In this document: positions 8,464-17,211 of the stretch, one piece after another
Layout of the letters: each line of letters begins with the position of its first letter
Numbering within the stretch: the first letter of the stretch is position 1
Assembly (NCBI GenBank): GCA_018658715.1
Contig: JABHUQ010000084.1
Span: forward strand, 62,001 to 126,000
From: Fidelibacterota bacterium
GTDB lineage: Bacteria > Fidelibacterota > Marinisomatia > Marinisomatales > UBA1611
Direction: 5' to 3'
DNA: 64,000 bases
The notes under the pieces: generated by a model
The model's input: only the letters and a program-made list of their open reading frames with translations
What the model was told of the DNA's origin: nothing
Database searches by the model: none
Position numbers and translations under genes: made by a program

Positions 8464-9642
8464 TTATGATTGTTTATAATGAAGAACTGCGTCTACACCT
8501 GCTCCCAAAGCAGGGGCATCGCGTAATTGAGAGATATGTACCATTTTTTCTAATCCATTTTCTAAATAATGGTTTTTTGTTTGAGAATCTAATTTAACAT
8601 TCGAAGATATAAGCATTTCTAAATGAGATAAAAAGGGGCGCCAAAGATAGATGGATTCTTTAGACTTTTCCATGAGTGCCCCAAGCCGTTGCCCAATAAT
8701 GAGTATATCAAATACTTTCCCTAAGTAAGGATGGGATGGTTCTAATGGTGCTCGGTTTGGATTAACAAAACTAAATGGAGATTGCCAACCAGCGAATAGA
8801 GTTTCAATTCGTTCGTGATAAAGTTTTGCTAAGGTATGACTTACATCTTTTAATGTTTCAATTGCGGTATATTCTCCCGTTATGGCGCGTTCGAGTATTC
8901 GATTGGGATAAAGGCCTTCACGATTGAGTTCTTCAACAGAAATACCAGATTTCAAGCTATAAACAAATTGAATGCCACCAGCGGAAGCGTACCTTTCTAA
9001 AGATAATTTGTTTTCAGTTTTAAGTTCCCAGGATTTAGCTAACCAAGATTTGGTTTGATCTAATGGAACAAGTTTTCCATCACACTTTAATGCGTCTGCA
9101 GCCCCAGTTCCACCACCTAAATAATACCCAAATTGGCTATCATAAAAAGCACCTTCTGATGCATATTCTTCGCCAATTCCACAATAGTCAGCATCACTCC
9201 CTAATTGGAATATAGGAGCAGCTAATGGAATATTCATTTGAGATAATTTTTCTTCTAATTGATCACAGAAATGTGGAATTCGTGGTCCATTAGCCATTGC
9301 AACAATTCCCCGTTTATCAGCAGATTTTAGGCCAGGCATACCCATACCAAGTAATATAGGTTTATCTGAAAAAATGCGATTTATGACTGTAGCAAATGTT
9401 TGAATAATAACAACACCTTGCTTTATCTCATTTCCAGTTAATTGAATATTATTCATGTTCATTTCACTTAATTGTGTTTGGATATTTACTGGAGTAAAGC
9501 TAGAATTGAAAAAATTCTGATTTATATATTGCTCTGCATAATGTGCTTGTCCCAACGAAAACGTACTTCCATTATACTCGATTTCCCAAGCGCTTACTTT
9601 TGTGGCGCCACCATCTATGCCTATAATTTGGAACGAGTCCAT
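8464..9642 (-). CDS. BadF/BadG/BcrA/BcrD-type sugar kinase (GlcNAc/MurNAc kinase-like)
   Basis: ASKHA-fold ATPase, 392 residues. The phosphate-1 motif GIDGGATK is at residues 8-15, and an adenosine/phosphate-2-like YLGGGTGAADALK near 175. Characterised members of this family include the N-acetylglucosamine kinase NAGK and the MurNAc/GlcNAc kinase MurK of Clostridium. Here it is flanked by the SpoIID-like gene (2 nt) and a glycosyltransferase (3 nt) in a peptidoglycan cluster, so phosphorylation of GlcNAc and/or MurNAc after import is the most likely role. BadF-type ATPases also activate dehydratases, but those carry Cys-ligated iron-sulfur clusters with a CxxC-type pattern that I do not see. 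Confidence 0.82.
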   Translation of the reverse strand: MDSFQIIGIDGGATKVSAWEIEYNGSTFSLGQAHYAEQYINQNFFNSSFTPVNIQTQLSEMNMNNIQLTGNEIKQGVVIIQTFATVINRIFSDKPILLGMGMPGLKSADKRGIVAMANGPRIPHFCDQLEEKLSQMNIPLAAPIFQLGSDADYCGIGEEYASEGAFYDSQFGYYLGGGTGAADALKCDGKLVPLDQTKSWLAKSWELKTENKLSLERYASAGGIQFVYSLKSGISVEELNREGLYPNRILERAITGEYTAIETLKDVSHTLAKLYHERIETLFAGWQSPFSFVNPNRAPLEPSHPYLGKVFDILIIGQRLGALMEKSKESIYLWRPFLSHLEMLISSNVKLDSQTKNHYLENGLEKMVHISQLRDAPALGAGVDAVLHYKQS

Positions 9643-9645
9643 ATA

Positions 9646-11157
9646 TTATTGATTCAACTTTTTTCGTCTTTGAATTGCTTCTAAGCGCATATGATCTTTC
9701 GCTTCATCATTTCGATCAATCACTACTTGGTCAATGGCATGATCAGTTCCACCAGAGTGGCGAATAACTTCATAGATGGGGTCATAAATTCGCCCAATAC
9801 GATAATTTTCAGAAATACGCATTACCATATCATAATCTTCACCATAATTACGAGAATATGGTGTTTCATTCATTTCAAAAAATCCTATATCTTTAATAAT
9901 TTGTATGGGAATGGATCGTGGAGCACCCGCACCATTAATTCTTAATAAATTATTTCGTCCATTATCATCAGTCCATTCATCATGGGTTACGACAGGAATT
10001 TTTTCCATTCGATTCAATGTGCCATCATCAGCTTTTTCCCATACTTCATACGAACCAATGACCATTCCAATTGTAGAATCTGAATGATATACATCAATTA
10101 TTTTTTCCACAGCATCAGGCTTGAGACGATCATCTGAATCAAGCTGAACATAATATTTACCATTCGCATGTTGTGCGCCAAGATTTAAGCAATATCCTAT
10201 ATTATTAATATCTGTAATAAGAAGTCTAACTTCAGGTTTTGTTGAATCAAATTTTGAGCCACCATCTATATAATCTTGTACTACGGGGATAGTCAAGTCA
10301 TCTGCGCCGCCATTTACTACAATAATAATTTCTATATCTTGAATAGATTGAGCTAATACACTGTCTATGGCTGTTCCAATAAACTCTGGACGTTCATTTA
10401 CAGGAATGATAATAGATGCAGAAAGAGCAGTGTCTTTAATTGGAACATTATTATAATGGGCATTGAGTGATAAAAAAGAACCAATCCTGTCTAAATGTTT
10501 GGAAAGAATTGCTTCTGCTTCTTCTTGTTGATCTTTCCCTGCTAATAAATAATCAAAAACATTTGTTCCACCTGATTGTGCTTCTACTACATAGAGACTT
10601 CCTGCATATCGGTTCGCAATGTGGGTTAATTGAGAAATTTCAGATAATTTTAATCTTAAATCATATAAATGATTGAATTGGAGTGATTCATCCATTCCAC
10701 TAATGGAATCCAGATTATTTTTATCAAATAAAAATACTTTTCCATAATCTTGATTATCCCTGACTCGTCCTTGGTGGTGTTTTAATAAACGAATTTCGGA
10801 AATTGATTCATTATCTATTAAGTCATAATCACTATAAAACATACCTGTATCAGGAAATCTTTCCTTACTAATTGATAGAAGAGATATAATAGATGAGGAT
10901 AAAACGATGGGTGATGTTCGGTTATCAATATAGAGAATCATATCTGCATTGGATTGAAATAATGCATCATTAAATTGCCCCGAAAGGCCTTTTTCAGTTG
11001 GATATATAGGAATAGAGTCATCAGGAAGGTCTGTGTTGTTACTTTCAGTAAAAATAAAAACCTGATTTGGGGAATCAGATTGACATGAAATAGAACGAAA
11101 GGTTTCGAAAATGTTGTTACCTTTTTGGGGAAAGTGTAAAAAAATGTCTGTTTTCAT
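9646..11157 (-). CDS. Family 2 glycosyltransferase with an extra N-terminal half
   Basis: 503 residues. The C-terminal half is a clear GT-A/GT2 domain: SIIIPVNERPEFIGTAIDSVLAQS near residue 230, then YYVQLDSDD near 335 with the metal-binding DxD, and a later GEDYDMVMRI. The first 220 residues resemble a second, degenerate GT2-like fold (FETFRSISCQS; ADMILYIDNRTSP). It is the promoter-proximal gene of the minus-strand run ending in the NagX-like gene, and candidate operator A lies 31-51 nt upstream of its start. A glycosyltransferase in a catabolic operon is unexpected; a recycling or capping role cannot be decided from sequence. Confidence 0.83.
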   Translation of the reverse strand: MKTDIFLHFPQKGNNIFETFRSISCQSDSPNQVFIFTESNNTDLPDDSIPIYPTEKGLSGQFNDALFQSNADMILYIDNRTSPIVLSSSIISLLSISKERFPDTGMFYSDYDLIDNESISEIRLLKHHQGRVRDNQDYGKVFLFDKNNLDSISGMDESLQFNHLYDLRLKLSEISQLTHIANRYAGSLYVVEAQSGGTNVFDYLLAGKDQQEEAEAILSKHLDRIGSFLSLNAHYNNVPIKDTALSASIIIPVNERPEFIGTAIDSVLAQSIQDIEIIIVVNGGADDLTIPVVQDYIDGGSKFDSTKPEVRLLITDINNIGYCLNLGAQHANGKYYVQLDSDDRLKPDAVEKIIDVYHSDSTIGMVIGSYEVWEKADDGTLNRMEKIPVVTHDEWTDDNGRNNLLRINGAGAPRSIPIQIIKDIGFFEMNETPYSRNYGEDYDMVMRISENYRIGRIYDPIYEVIRHSGGTDHAIDQVVIDRNDEAKDHMRLEAIQRRKKLNQ

Positions 11158-11352
11158 AATTATATTTTTTAAGTTAATGCTCCTAAGTTAGTTAGTTTTG
11201 TTTTCGAATTAATTACATCAATAGAGAATCAAAAGCTAATAACAATAAGATAACTGAGCAAATAGTTAGGTGGGTTTTTGTAAAATAGCATAAATAAAGT
11301 AAAAAATCGTAAGAATAAATGATCAATATTAAAATAAATAATAAAAAAATCA
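11158..11352. promoter_or_regulatory. Divergent promoter region between glycosyltransferase operon and ROK regulator
   Basis: 195-bp, very AT-rich spacer between two divergent genes. It holds the composite motif TTAGTTAGT-N7-TCGAA (11188-11208) and a second partial copy, ATAGTTAGG, near 11265. This position would let the ROK protein regulate both itself and the transport/kinase operon. No short gene is supported. Confidence 0.6.
11188..11208 (+). promoter_or_regulatory. Candidate operator A (WTAGTTAGT-N6-TTCGAA)
   Basis: TTAGTTAGT, seven bases (TTTGTTT), then TCGAA; the last six bases form the palindrome TTCGAA. The same two blocks with the same 7-nt spacing recur at 12564-12584 and 34366-34386. 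The site is 31-51 nt upstream of the glycosyltransferase start, in promoter range. That it is bound by the adjacent ROK protein is an inference. Confidence 0.55.
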
Positions 11353-12567
11353 ATGAATGACAATAATCTCCAAACCGGTAACCATCAATTAGTCAGAAGT
11401 ATTAACGAGGTGATTGTTCTTAACTTTATTCGAAGTCATAAATTGATTTCAGGTGCAGAATTAGCTAAAAAGACAGGAATGCGCCCGTCTACTATTTCAA
11501 GCTTAGTTAAACAACTTAAGGCAAAAGGCTTAATTGCTATTTCAGGAAAAGGTCAATCTACAACGCGTGGTGGAAAAAGACCCACTTTATGGAGATTAAA
11601 GTATAATTCAAGATTTGTTATTGGTGTTGATTTAGAGTTAGGTGAGTCAACAGCTGTTTGTATGAACCTTAGAGGAGATATTATTGAAAGGTTATCCATT
11701 TCTTTTCCGCGTGATTTAAACATAGAACAATTAAATGAAAAAGTGGGAGATCTCATTGAAAATCTTCTCATTAATAGTAAAATTAAGTCAGAACAAATAT
11801 TAGGTTTAGGATTCGCCGTTCCAGGTATTATTGATACAACTGAAAATAAAATTATAATGTCATCTTTAGTTTCAGAATGGGGCTATTGTTTTAGTGAGTA
11901 TTATAAAAACCGATTTTCTTTTCCATGTTTTATTGAGAATAATGCAAATGCAGCCGCAATAAGTTCTAAGTGGGCATTTGGCTCAGAAAACTTAAATCAT
12001 TTTTTAACTATTTTAATTGAATTAAGCCCAATAGTGGGTGGCCTTGGAGTTGGGATTGTTCTTAATAACGAGGTTTATTATGGTACATCTTTCAGTTCTG
12101 GAGAATTGGATATTCATTTGCCAACTATCACAGATGTATTTAGTCAAATGAGATATAAGTTAACCTCAGATAGTTATTTCTCTAATTTTAAAAATGATGT
12201 AACTAAAATTCAACTCAATGATATAATTTTTGCCGGAAAAAATAATAATGAAATTGCGTTACATTATTATAATAGGCTGGGGACTATAATAGGTAACTCA
12301 ATTTCTAATGCAGTGGCTTTTTTTAATCCTGGGCACATTGTAATTGCTGGTGGCATTTCGGAAGCGGGAGAGAATTTTATACAAGCTATTAAATCTAGTA
12401 TTTCTCCAAATCTTTTGGATGTTACCCAGAGAGTCATATCGTATAAATTACATCCTTTTGGATCAGATGCGGTGGCTCATGGAGCTGGTGCGTGTTTACT
12501 AGATGATTTTTTTAGAATGCCTGTAACGATGCAGAAATCGAGACTTGATCAATTAAGTATTTCATAG
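11353..12567 (+). CDS. ROK-family transcriptional repressor (NagC/Mlc-like)
   Basis: 404 residues: an N-terminal winged helix-turn-helix (about residues 18-75; GAELAKKTGMRPSTISSLVKQL) followed by a ROK sugar-binding domain (GVDLELGESTAV, near 96). Regulators of this class bind amino-sugar or sugar-phosphate effectors. Two features of catalytically active ROK kinases are missing. The catalytic Asp of the usual NDANAAA is Asn here (ENNANAAA, near 195), and the zinc motif CxCGxxGCxE expected after SSGELDIH is absent. It therefore reads as a pure sensor/repressor. It lies at the centre of the peptidoglycan locus, divergent from one operon and upstream of another, so it is the obvious regulator of the cluster. 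Confidence 0.9.
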   Translation: MNDNNLQTGNHQLVRSINEVIVLNFIRSHKLISGAELAKKTGMRPSTISSLVKQLKAKGLIAISGKGQSTTRGGKRPTLWRLKYNSRFVIGVDLELGESTAVCMNLRGDIIERLSISFPRDLNIEQLNEKVGDLIENLLINSKIKSEQILGLGFAVPGIIDTTENKIIMSSLVSEWGYCFSEYYKNRFSFPCFIENNANAAAISSKWAFGSENLNHFLTILIELSPIVGGLGVGIVLNNEVYYGTSFSSGELDIHLPTITDVFSQMRYKLTSDSYFSNFKNDVTKIQLNDIIFAGKNNNEIALHYYNRLGTIIGNSISNAVAFFNPGHIVIAGGISEAGENFIQAIKSSISPNLLDVTQRVISYKLHPFGSDAVAHGAGACLLDDFFRMPVTMQKSRLDQLSIS

Positions 12568-12584
12568 TTAGTATTAGGTTCGAA
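12564..12584 (+). promoter_or_regulatory. Candidate operator B (WTAGTTAGT-N6-TTCGAA)
   Basis: ATAGTTAGT, seven bases (ATTAGGT), then TCGAA, followed by CAAAC exactly as in copy C. It overlaps the stop codon of the ROK gene and lies about 33-53 nt upstream of the likely esterase start, so it could control the esterase-to-NagB run. Confidence 0.55.
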
Positions 12585-12637
12585 CAAACTTTCATCTATT
12601 ACATTTTGTTTAATAACATGAAAAAAATAGGCATCCA

Positions 12638-13420
12638 TTGATAGCCTTATTTATTTATCTGTCCATCAGTGTTATTTATTGTGCATCTTCTGACACAATT
12701 ATTGTATTTAGTCCTGAAATGCAAAAAGAAATTCCCACATTAATTATTACGCCCGATTTATATGAATCAAATCGATCTTCTTTGAATGCCGTTTTCCTAC
12801 TCCATGGATATGGTGGTGACTACTTAAATTGGTCAAACCATACGAATCTAGAAGAGCGCGCTGATCGTTTTTCCATGATACTCATTTGCCCTGATGGTAG
12901 TCCAAATAGTTGGTATATGGATAGTCCCATAGATTCAACTAGCCAATATGAAACATTTATGATAGAAACTTTAATCCCATGGTTTAAAGATCGTTATCGG
13001 ATTAATCAAATGGGAATCACCGGTCTAAGTATGGGGGGGCATGGGGCGCTTTATTTAGCCATGAGACATCCTGAAGTATTTTCGGGTGTCTCTAGTATGA
13101 GTGGTGGGGTAGATTTAACCTTTTCTACAGTAAAGTGGGAAATCACATCCAAAATTGGTTCATTTGAATTATATCCAGAGAGATGGAAACATCATTCGAT
13201 TGTACATATGGTTGATTCAATTCAAGATGGATTTATGCCTATTCTGATAGATTGTGGTTATAAAGATTTCTTTATTGATATAAATAGGGCATTACATAAT
13301 CGATTAATTAAACAAAATATTCCTCATACATACATTGAAAAACCCGGTGGTCATAGTTGGGTCTATTGGGTGAATGCATTAGATGAACATTTGTTGTTTT
13401 TTCAAAATCGATTCAGGTAA
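12638..13420 (+). CDS. Exported esterase D-like alpha/beta hydrolase
   Basis: Serine esterase of the PF00756 family (acetyl-xylan/feruloyl esterase and S-formylglutathione hydrolase relatives). Visible elements: HGYGG oxyanion region, the nucleophile in GLSMGGHGALYLA, acidic residue in LIDCGYKD, and catalytic His in KPGGHSWVYW. In this locus it may remove O-acetyl groups from peptidoglycan; that is inference. The start is uncertain. The frame opens with TTG at 12638. A good ATG at 12618 is in another frame, separated by a run of seven A. One extra A would give MKKNRHPLIALFIYL..., a convincing signal peptide. A sequencing slip, a polymorphism or slippage is possible. Confidence 0.87.
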   Translation: MIALFIYLSISVIYCASSDTIIVFSPEMQKEIPTLIITPDLYESNRSSLNAVFLLHGYGGDYLNWSNHTNLEERADRFSMILICPDGSPNSWYMDSPIDSTSQYETFMIETLIPWFKDRYRINQMGITGLSMGGHGALYLAMRHPEVFSGVSSMSGGVDLTFSTVKWEITSKIGSFELYPERWKHHSIVHMVDSIQDGFMPILIDCGYKDFFIDINRALHNRLIKQNIPHTYIEKPGGHSWVYWVNALDEHLLFFQNRFR

Positions 13421-13456
13421 TATTAATGTTATATCTCTAACTTTAATGAATACAAA

Positions 13457-16402
13457 ATGAGAAATATTATATCGATGTATAAACCAATTATTATATCTTT
13501 TTTATTATCCTTAGGCCTGATGTTTAATGGATGCGGTGGAATGTTTCCGCAACAATCAAAATCATTAGAATTGTCATGGGCCGAAGAAACATTATCAATG
13601 CTATCTTTGCGGGAAAAAATTGCCCAGATGATGATTTATCATATGAATATGCGGTTCAAAGATGTATCAGAATCAAAGTGGAAAGAAATACAATCTCTAA
13701 TAAAAACAGATGGTATCGGTGGCATTCATCTTTGGTATGGAGATGGAAGTAGTTCTGTAGCAATGATGAATGAAATGCAACAGCAATCCAAAGTACCAAT
13801 TTTGTTTGATGCAGATATAGAATATGGACTTAATCAACGTTTCCCATCTGGAACAGACTTCCCACCCCTAATGGCTATTGCTGCCACTGGGAATCCTGAA
13901 AATGCTTATGCTGTGGGAGCCATTGTTGCAAACGAAGCTCGTTCAGTTGGAATTCATTGGAATTTATCACCTGTAATGGATGTGAATAATAATCCTGATA
14001 ACCCAATTATTAATGTTAGATCATTTGGAGAAGATCCAGATTTGGTGAGTTCCTTTGGGGTACCATACATGAAAGGGCTACAAGATAATGGTATGTTAGC
14101 TACAGCTAAACATTTCCCTGGCCATGGAGATACAGAAACTGATTCTCACTCATCTCTTGCCATGATTCCAAGTGATTCCGCAAGATTATGGTCAGTGGAA
14201 ATTCCACCTTTTCAAGCGATGGCTGACGAAGGAGTGGATGCTATTATGGTTGCTCATGTACATTCACCAGATTATCAAACAGGTGCGGAAGATCCAGCCA
14301 CATTATCATCATTCTGGATTCAGGATATTTTACAAAATCGCATAGGATTTAATGGAACAGTAATTACAGATGCAATGGGAATGGGTGGAATTGTAAAAAA
14401 TTATTCAAAGTCTTATGCATTGATTAAAACAATTCAAGCAGGTAGTGACGTTATTATTCAAAATTATGATTTAAAAGGTGCAGTCGATGTTGTGGAAACA
14501 GCTGTTTTGAATGGGAATATTTCTGAAGAAAGAATTAACAAATCCGCTTTAAAAATGCTAAAAATGAAGGAGAAAGTGGGACTTCATAAACAATCAAATG
14601 TAAATCTTCAATATGCGAGAAGAATATTAAATGATAAAGAGCATAAATCAATTGCTCGTAGAATTGCATCCGAAGCAATTACGTGTGTAAAATTAGAAAA
14701 AGAATTATTACCCTTTTCAGCTGGGCAGACAGATACGTTGTATGTAATAGATTTATATGATTCAGAAAATAATCATGCCCAATCAATAATTACAAAAGCG
14801 TTAAAATCAGAAAGAATTGTTCTTCATTCATTTCAAGTTGATGAATCAGATTCCAAACAAACTTTAGATTTAATTGTAAATCAAATTCCTAGAAATGCTC
14901 GAGTATTGATTAATGCATTCGCTGTACCAAAGGCATGGAAAAATCGAATTTTTCTCCCTGATAATGAAACAAATTTTGTAAACCTGCTTATAGAAAAATC
15001 AAATCGAATCATTCTAGCGAGCATGGGAACACCATACTTAATTCAAGAATTCCCAGAAATTCCTGTAAATGTATGTGGGTACAAAGGGAATAGTATTATG
15101 ACGTCAGCAATGACCAATGCATTATTAGGAAAAGCCGATATTGGAGGAATACTTCCTGTTTCAATTCCGGGTATTGCAGACATGGGTCATGGAATTAAAG
15201 TTGAAAGCAAGCCCATTCTCAAGATTGAAATTGCATTTGGCAAAGGTGAAGAAATTGTACAAATTTTACCAACCGAAATAAATGTAACAAATGAATGGGT
15301 TATTTCGCTCATGAATGATGCAGTAGAAGATTCTGCTTGGCCCGGCGGTGTTATTCTGGGTGCAAAAAACGGGAAAATCTTTCTTAAGGAAGGAATTGGA
15401 TATAATACATATGAAAAAGAAACGCCAACACAATCGAGTGATATTTTTGATTTAGCATCCATAACCAAAGTAATATCTACCACTTCTGCCATTATGAAAT
15501 TAGTGGATATGAAAAAGGTATCTTTAGATGACTTTATTGTAAAACATTTACCTCAATTTAAAGGAAATCAGCCTGAGTATTTTGACCAAAAATCAAAGAT
15601 AACGATTAGACATTTATTAACTCATACTGCTGGGCTACCCCCATTTAAACAATATTACAAAATGGATGTAAATGTCGATACACGCCTAGACAGTGTATTC
15701 AATACAGAGCCCATTTATTCTTTAGAAGATAGCACCATATATTCCGATGTGGGTTTAATCACTCTTGGGAAATTAGTAGAAGCTGCCAGCGGTCATTCCT
15801 TAGATTGTTTTGTGGATTCTCTCATTTTTCAACCACTAGGAATGACATCTACTTTTTATAATCCATCGGACCAAAAATTGCATCGAATTGTGCCCACAGA
15901 AATAAATCCAAACAGTAGACTCATCCATGGAATTGTGCATGATGAAAATGCTTATAGCATTGGAGGTGTAGCTGGACATGCAGGGTTATTTTCTACAGCG
16001 CGAGATTTAGCACGATTTTCTCAAATGATGCTCAATGATGGCATATATGGTTGGAAACGCATCTTCAGAGAAAAAACTGTAAAAGAGTTTACAAAAAAGG
16101 CATATATTGTTGAAGGAAGTTCTCGATGCTTAGGATGGGATAGTCCAGATGGGGAAGCATCTGGTGGTGTGTATTTGAGTGATTCAAGTTATGGGCATAC
16201 AGGATTTACTGGGACATCGTTGTGGATAGATCCAGAAAATGAAATAATAGTCATATTACTCACGAATGCAGTTCACCCGAATCGAAAGAGTAAAACCCCT
16301 AAGTATTATGAGTGGCGTCAACGTATTCATTCAGCCGTCTATGAATCACTTGGATTCACCGAAAAAAATCCTAAACTAAAATGGAAATCCCGATGGGAAT
16401 AA
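13457..16402 (+). CDS. NagZ-type GH3 beta-N-acetylglucosaminidase fused to a beta-lactamase-fold serine hydrolase (lipoprotein)
   Basis: 981 residues. The N-terminus is a lipoprotein-like signal ending LMFNGC. Residues about 40-370 are a GH3 NagZ domain with the KHFPGHGDTETDSH loop near 217 that carries the Asp-His general acid/base, and the nucleophile Asp in ITDAMGM near 303. A GH3 C-terminal region follows. Residues about 615-970 are a class C beta-lactamase/DD-peptidase-like domain with SITK (near 668), YSD, and GHTG (near 914). NagZ removes GlcNAc from muropeptides; the hydrolase domain may act on D-Ala ends or esters. This fusion is known from Bacteroidetes. It overlaps the DUF1460 gene by 22 bp. 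Confidence 0.92.
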   Translation: MRNIISMYKPIIISFLLSLGLMFNGCGGMFPQQSKSLELSWAEETLSMLSLREKIAQMMIYHMNMRFKDVSESKWKEIQSLIKTDGIGGIHLWYGDGSSSVAMMNEMQQQSKVPILFDADIEYGLNQRFPSGTDFPPLMAIAATGNPENAYAVGAIVANEARSVGIHWNLSPVMDVNNNPDNPIINVRSFGEDPDLVSSFGVPYMKGLQDNGMLATAKHFPGHGDTETDSHSSLAMIPSDSARLWSVEIPPFQAMADEGVDAIMVAHVHSPDYQTGAEDPATLSSFWIQDILQNRIGFNGTVITDAMGMGGIVKNYSKSYALIKTIQAGSDVIIQNYDLKGAVDVVETAVLNGNISEERINKSALKMLKMKEKVGLHKQSNVNLQYARRILNDKEHKSIARRIASEAITCVKLEKELLPFSAGQTDTLYVIDLYDSENNHAQSIITKALKSERIVLHSFQVDESDSKQTLDLIVNQIPRNARVLINAFAVPKAWKNRIFLPDNETNFVNLLIEKSNRIILASMGTPYLIQEFPEIPVNVCGYKGNSIMTSAMTNALLGKADIGGILPVSIPGIADMGHGIKVESKPILKIEIAFGKGEEIVQILPTEINVTNEWVISLMNDAVEDSAWPGGVILGAKNGKIFLKEGIGYNTYEKETPTQSSDIFDLASITKVISTTSAIMKLVDMKKVSLDDFIVKHLPQFKGNQPEYFDQKSKITIRHLLTHTAGLPPFKQYYKMDVNVDTRLDSVFNTEPIYSLEDSTIYSDVGLITLGKLVEAASGHSLDCFVDSLIFQPLGMTSTFYNPSDQKLHRIVPTEINPNSRLIHGIVHDENAYSIGGVAGHAGLFSTARDLARFSQMMLNDGIYGWKRIFREKTVKEFTKKAYIVEGSSRCLGWDSPDGEASGGVYLSDSSYGHTGFTGTSLWIDPENEIIVILLTNAVHPNRKSKTPKYYEWRQRIHSAVYESLGFTEKNPKLKWKSRWE

Positions 16403-17211
16403 AATATATCTTTTCTTCTGCTATACTATTAATGATTGCTTGCACTACAGACCAGGAATGGCTTAATTCACTTCCAAAACCTTGGACATTGTCTAATGAA
16501 GAAGTGTCAGAAATATTACCAAAAATTCATAAACATTACCCTAATTTTCACCAACGGATAAAAGCCATTAATCTATGGAGAGTCGGTACACCCTATAGTA
16601 TCTTCAAACTTGGTGAAGAAATTGAACCTGACCCAGACCCCATTATTCGTATCGATACATCCGACTGTACAGTTCATGTTTTAACAACTCTTGCCTTTAC
16701 CATGAGCCAAAGCTGGGAAGAATCGAAACAAAGTATGATTCATTTACATTATAAAGACCATCAACCATCGTATAAATCTCGATGGCATTATACCTCAGAT
16801 AGACTGATGAATCACTCACTCACTGTGGATATTACCAAAACATTACTTCTAGAAGATGAAATTGCTTCAGTTCATATTACTCTTAATCAAAAAGAAAATG
16901 GGTCAGAATTTCTCAAATTAGATTGGAAAGATGAACGAGATGTATATTATATCCCTAGTGACAAAATAACACCAGAATTATTACAATCTATCCCAGAAGT
17001 GGCAGGTGTTGCATTTGTTCGAAAAAAATATTTTAAAATGGGAATTGTTCTTGCCCATGAGGGATATTTAATAGATCATTCACGTGTTATTCATGCGTCT
17101 TCTGATGCCGGTGAAACAGTGAATGAAGATTTTATGGAATATTATTTTAGAGAAGATGGACCATTATTTGATGGAATTATGGTTTCTAAATTTGTTGACC
17201 CAAATGAATAA
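16381..17211 (+). CDS. DUF1460 N-acetylmuramoyl-L-alanine amidase-like lipoprotein
   Basis: PF07313 (papain-like/NlpC-fold) proteins cut the MurNAc-L-Ala bond of anhydro-muropeptides. 276 residues. A lipoprotein signal ends in LLMIAC. The catalytic Cys is in RIDTSDCTVHVLTT near residue 95, and candidate His residues occur in LAHEGYLIDHSRVIHASS near 220-240. The start at 16381 lies inside the NagZ fusion; Met5 (16393) would give a more usual signal peptide (MGIKYIFSS). Encoded between NagZ and AnmK, it completes a three-step path: remove GlcNAc, remove peptide, phosphorylate anhMurNAc. Confidence 0.85.
   Translation: MEIPMGIKYIFSSAILLMIACTTDQEWLNSLPKPWTLSNEEVSEILPKIHKHYPNFHQRIKAINLWRVGTPYSIFKLGEEIEPDPDPIIRIDTSDCTVHVLTTLAFTMSQSWEESKQSMIHLHYKDHQPSYKSRWHYTSDRLMNHSLTVDITKTLLLEDEIASVHITLNQKENGSEFLKLDWKDERDVYYIPSDKITPELLQSIPEVAGVAFVRKKYFKMGIVLAHEGYLIDHSRVIHASSDAGETVNEDFMEYYFREDGPLFDGIMVSKFVDPNE

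Noticed and set aside
17123-17203. Longer N-terminus for AnmK
   Set aside because: The extra 27 residues come from the out-of-frame end of the DUF1460 gene and do not match the AnmK family start.
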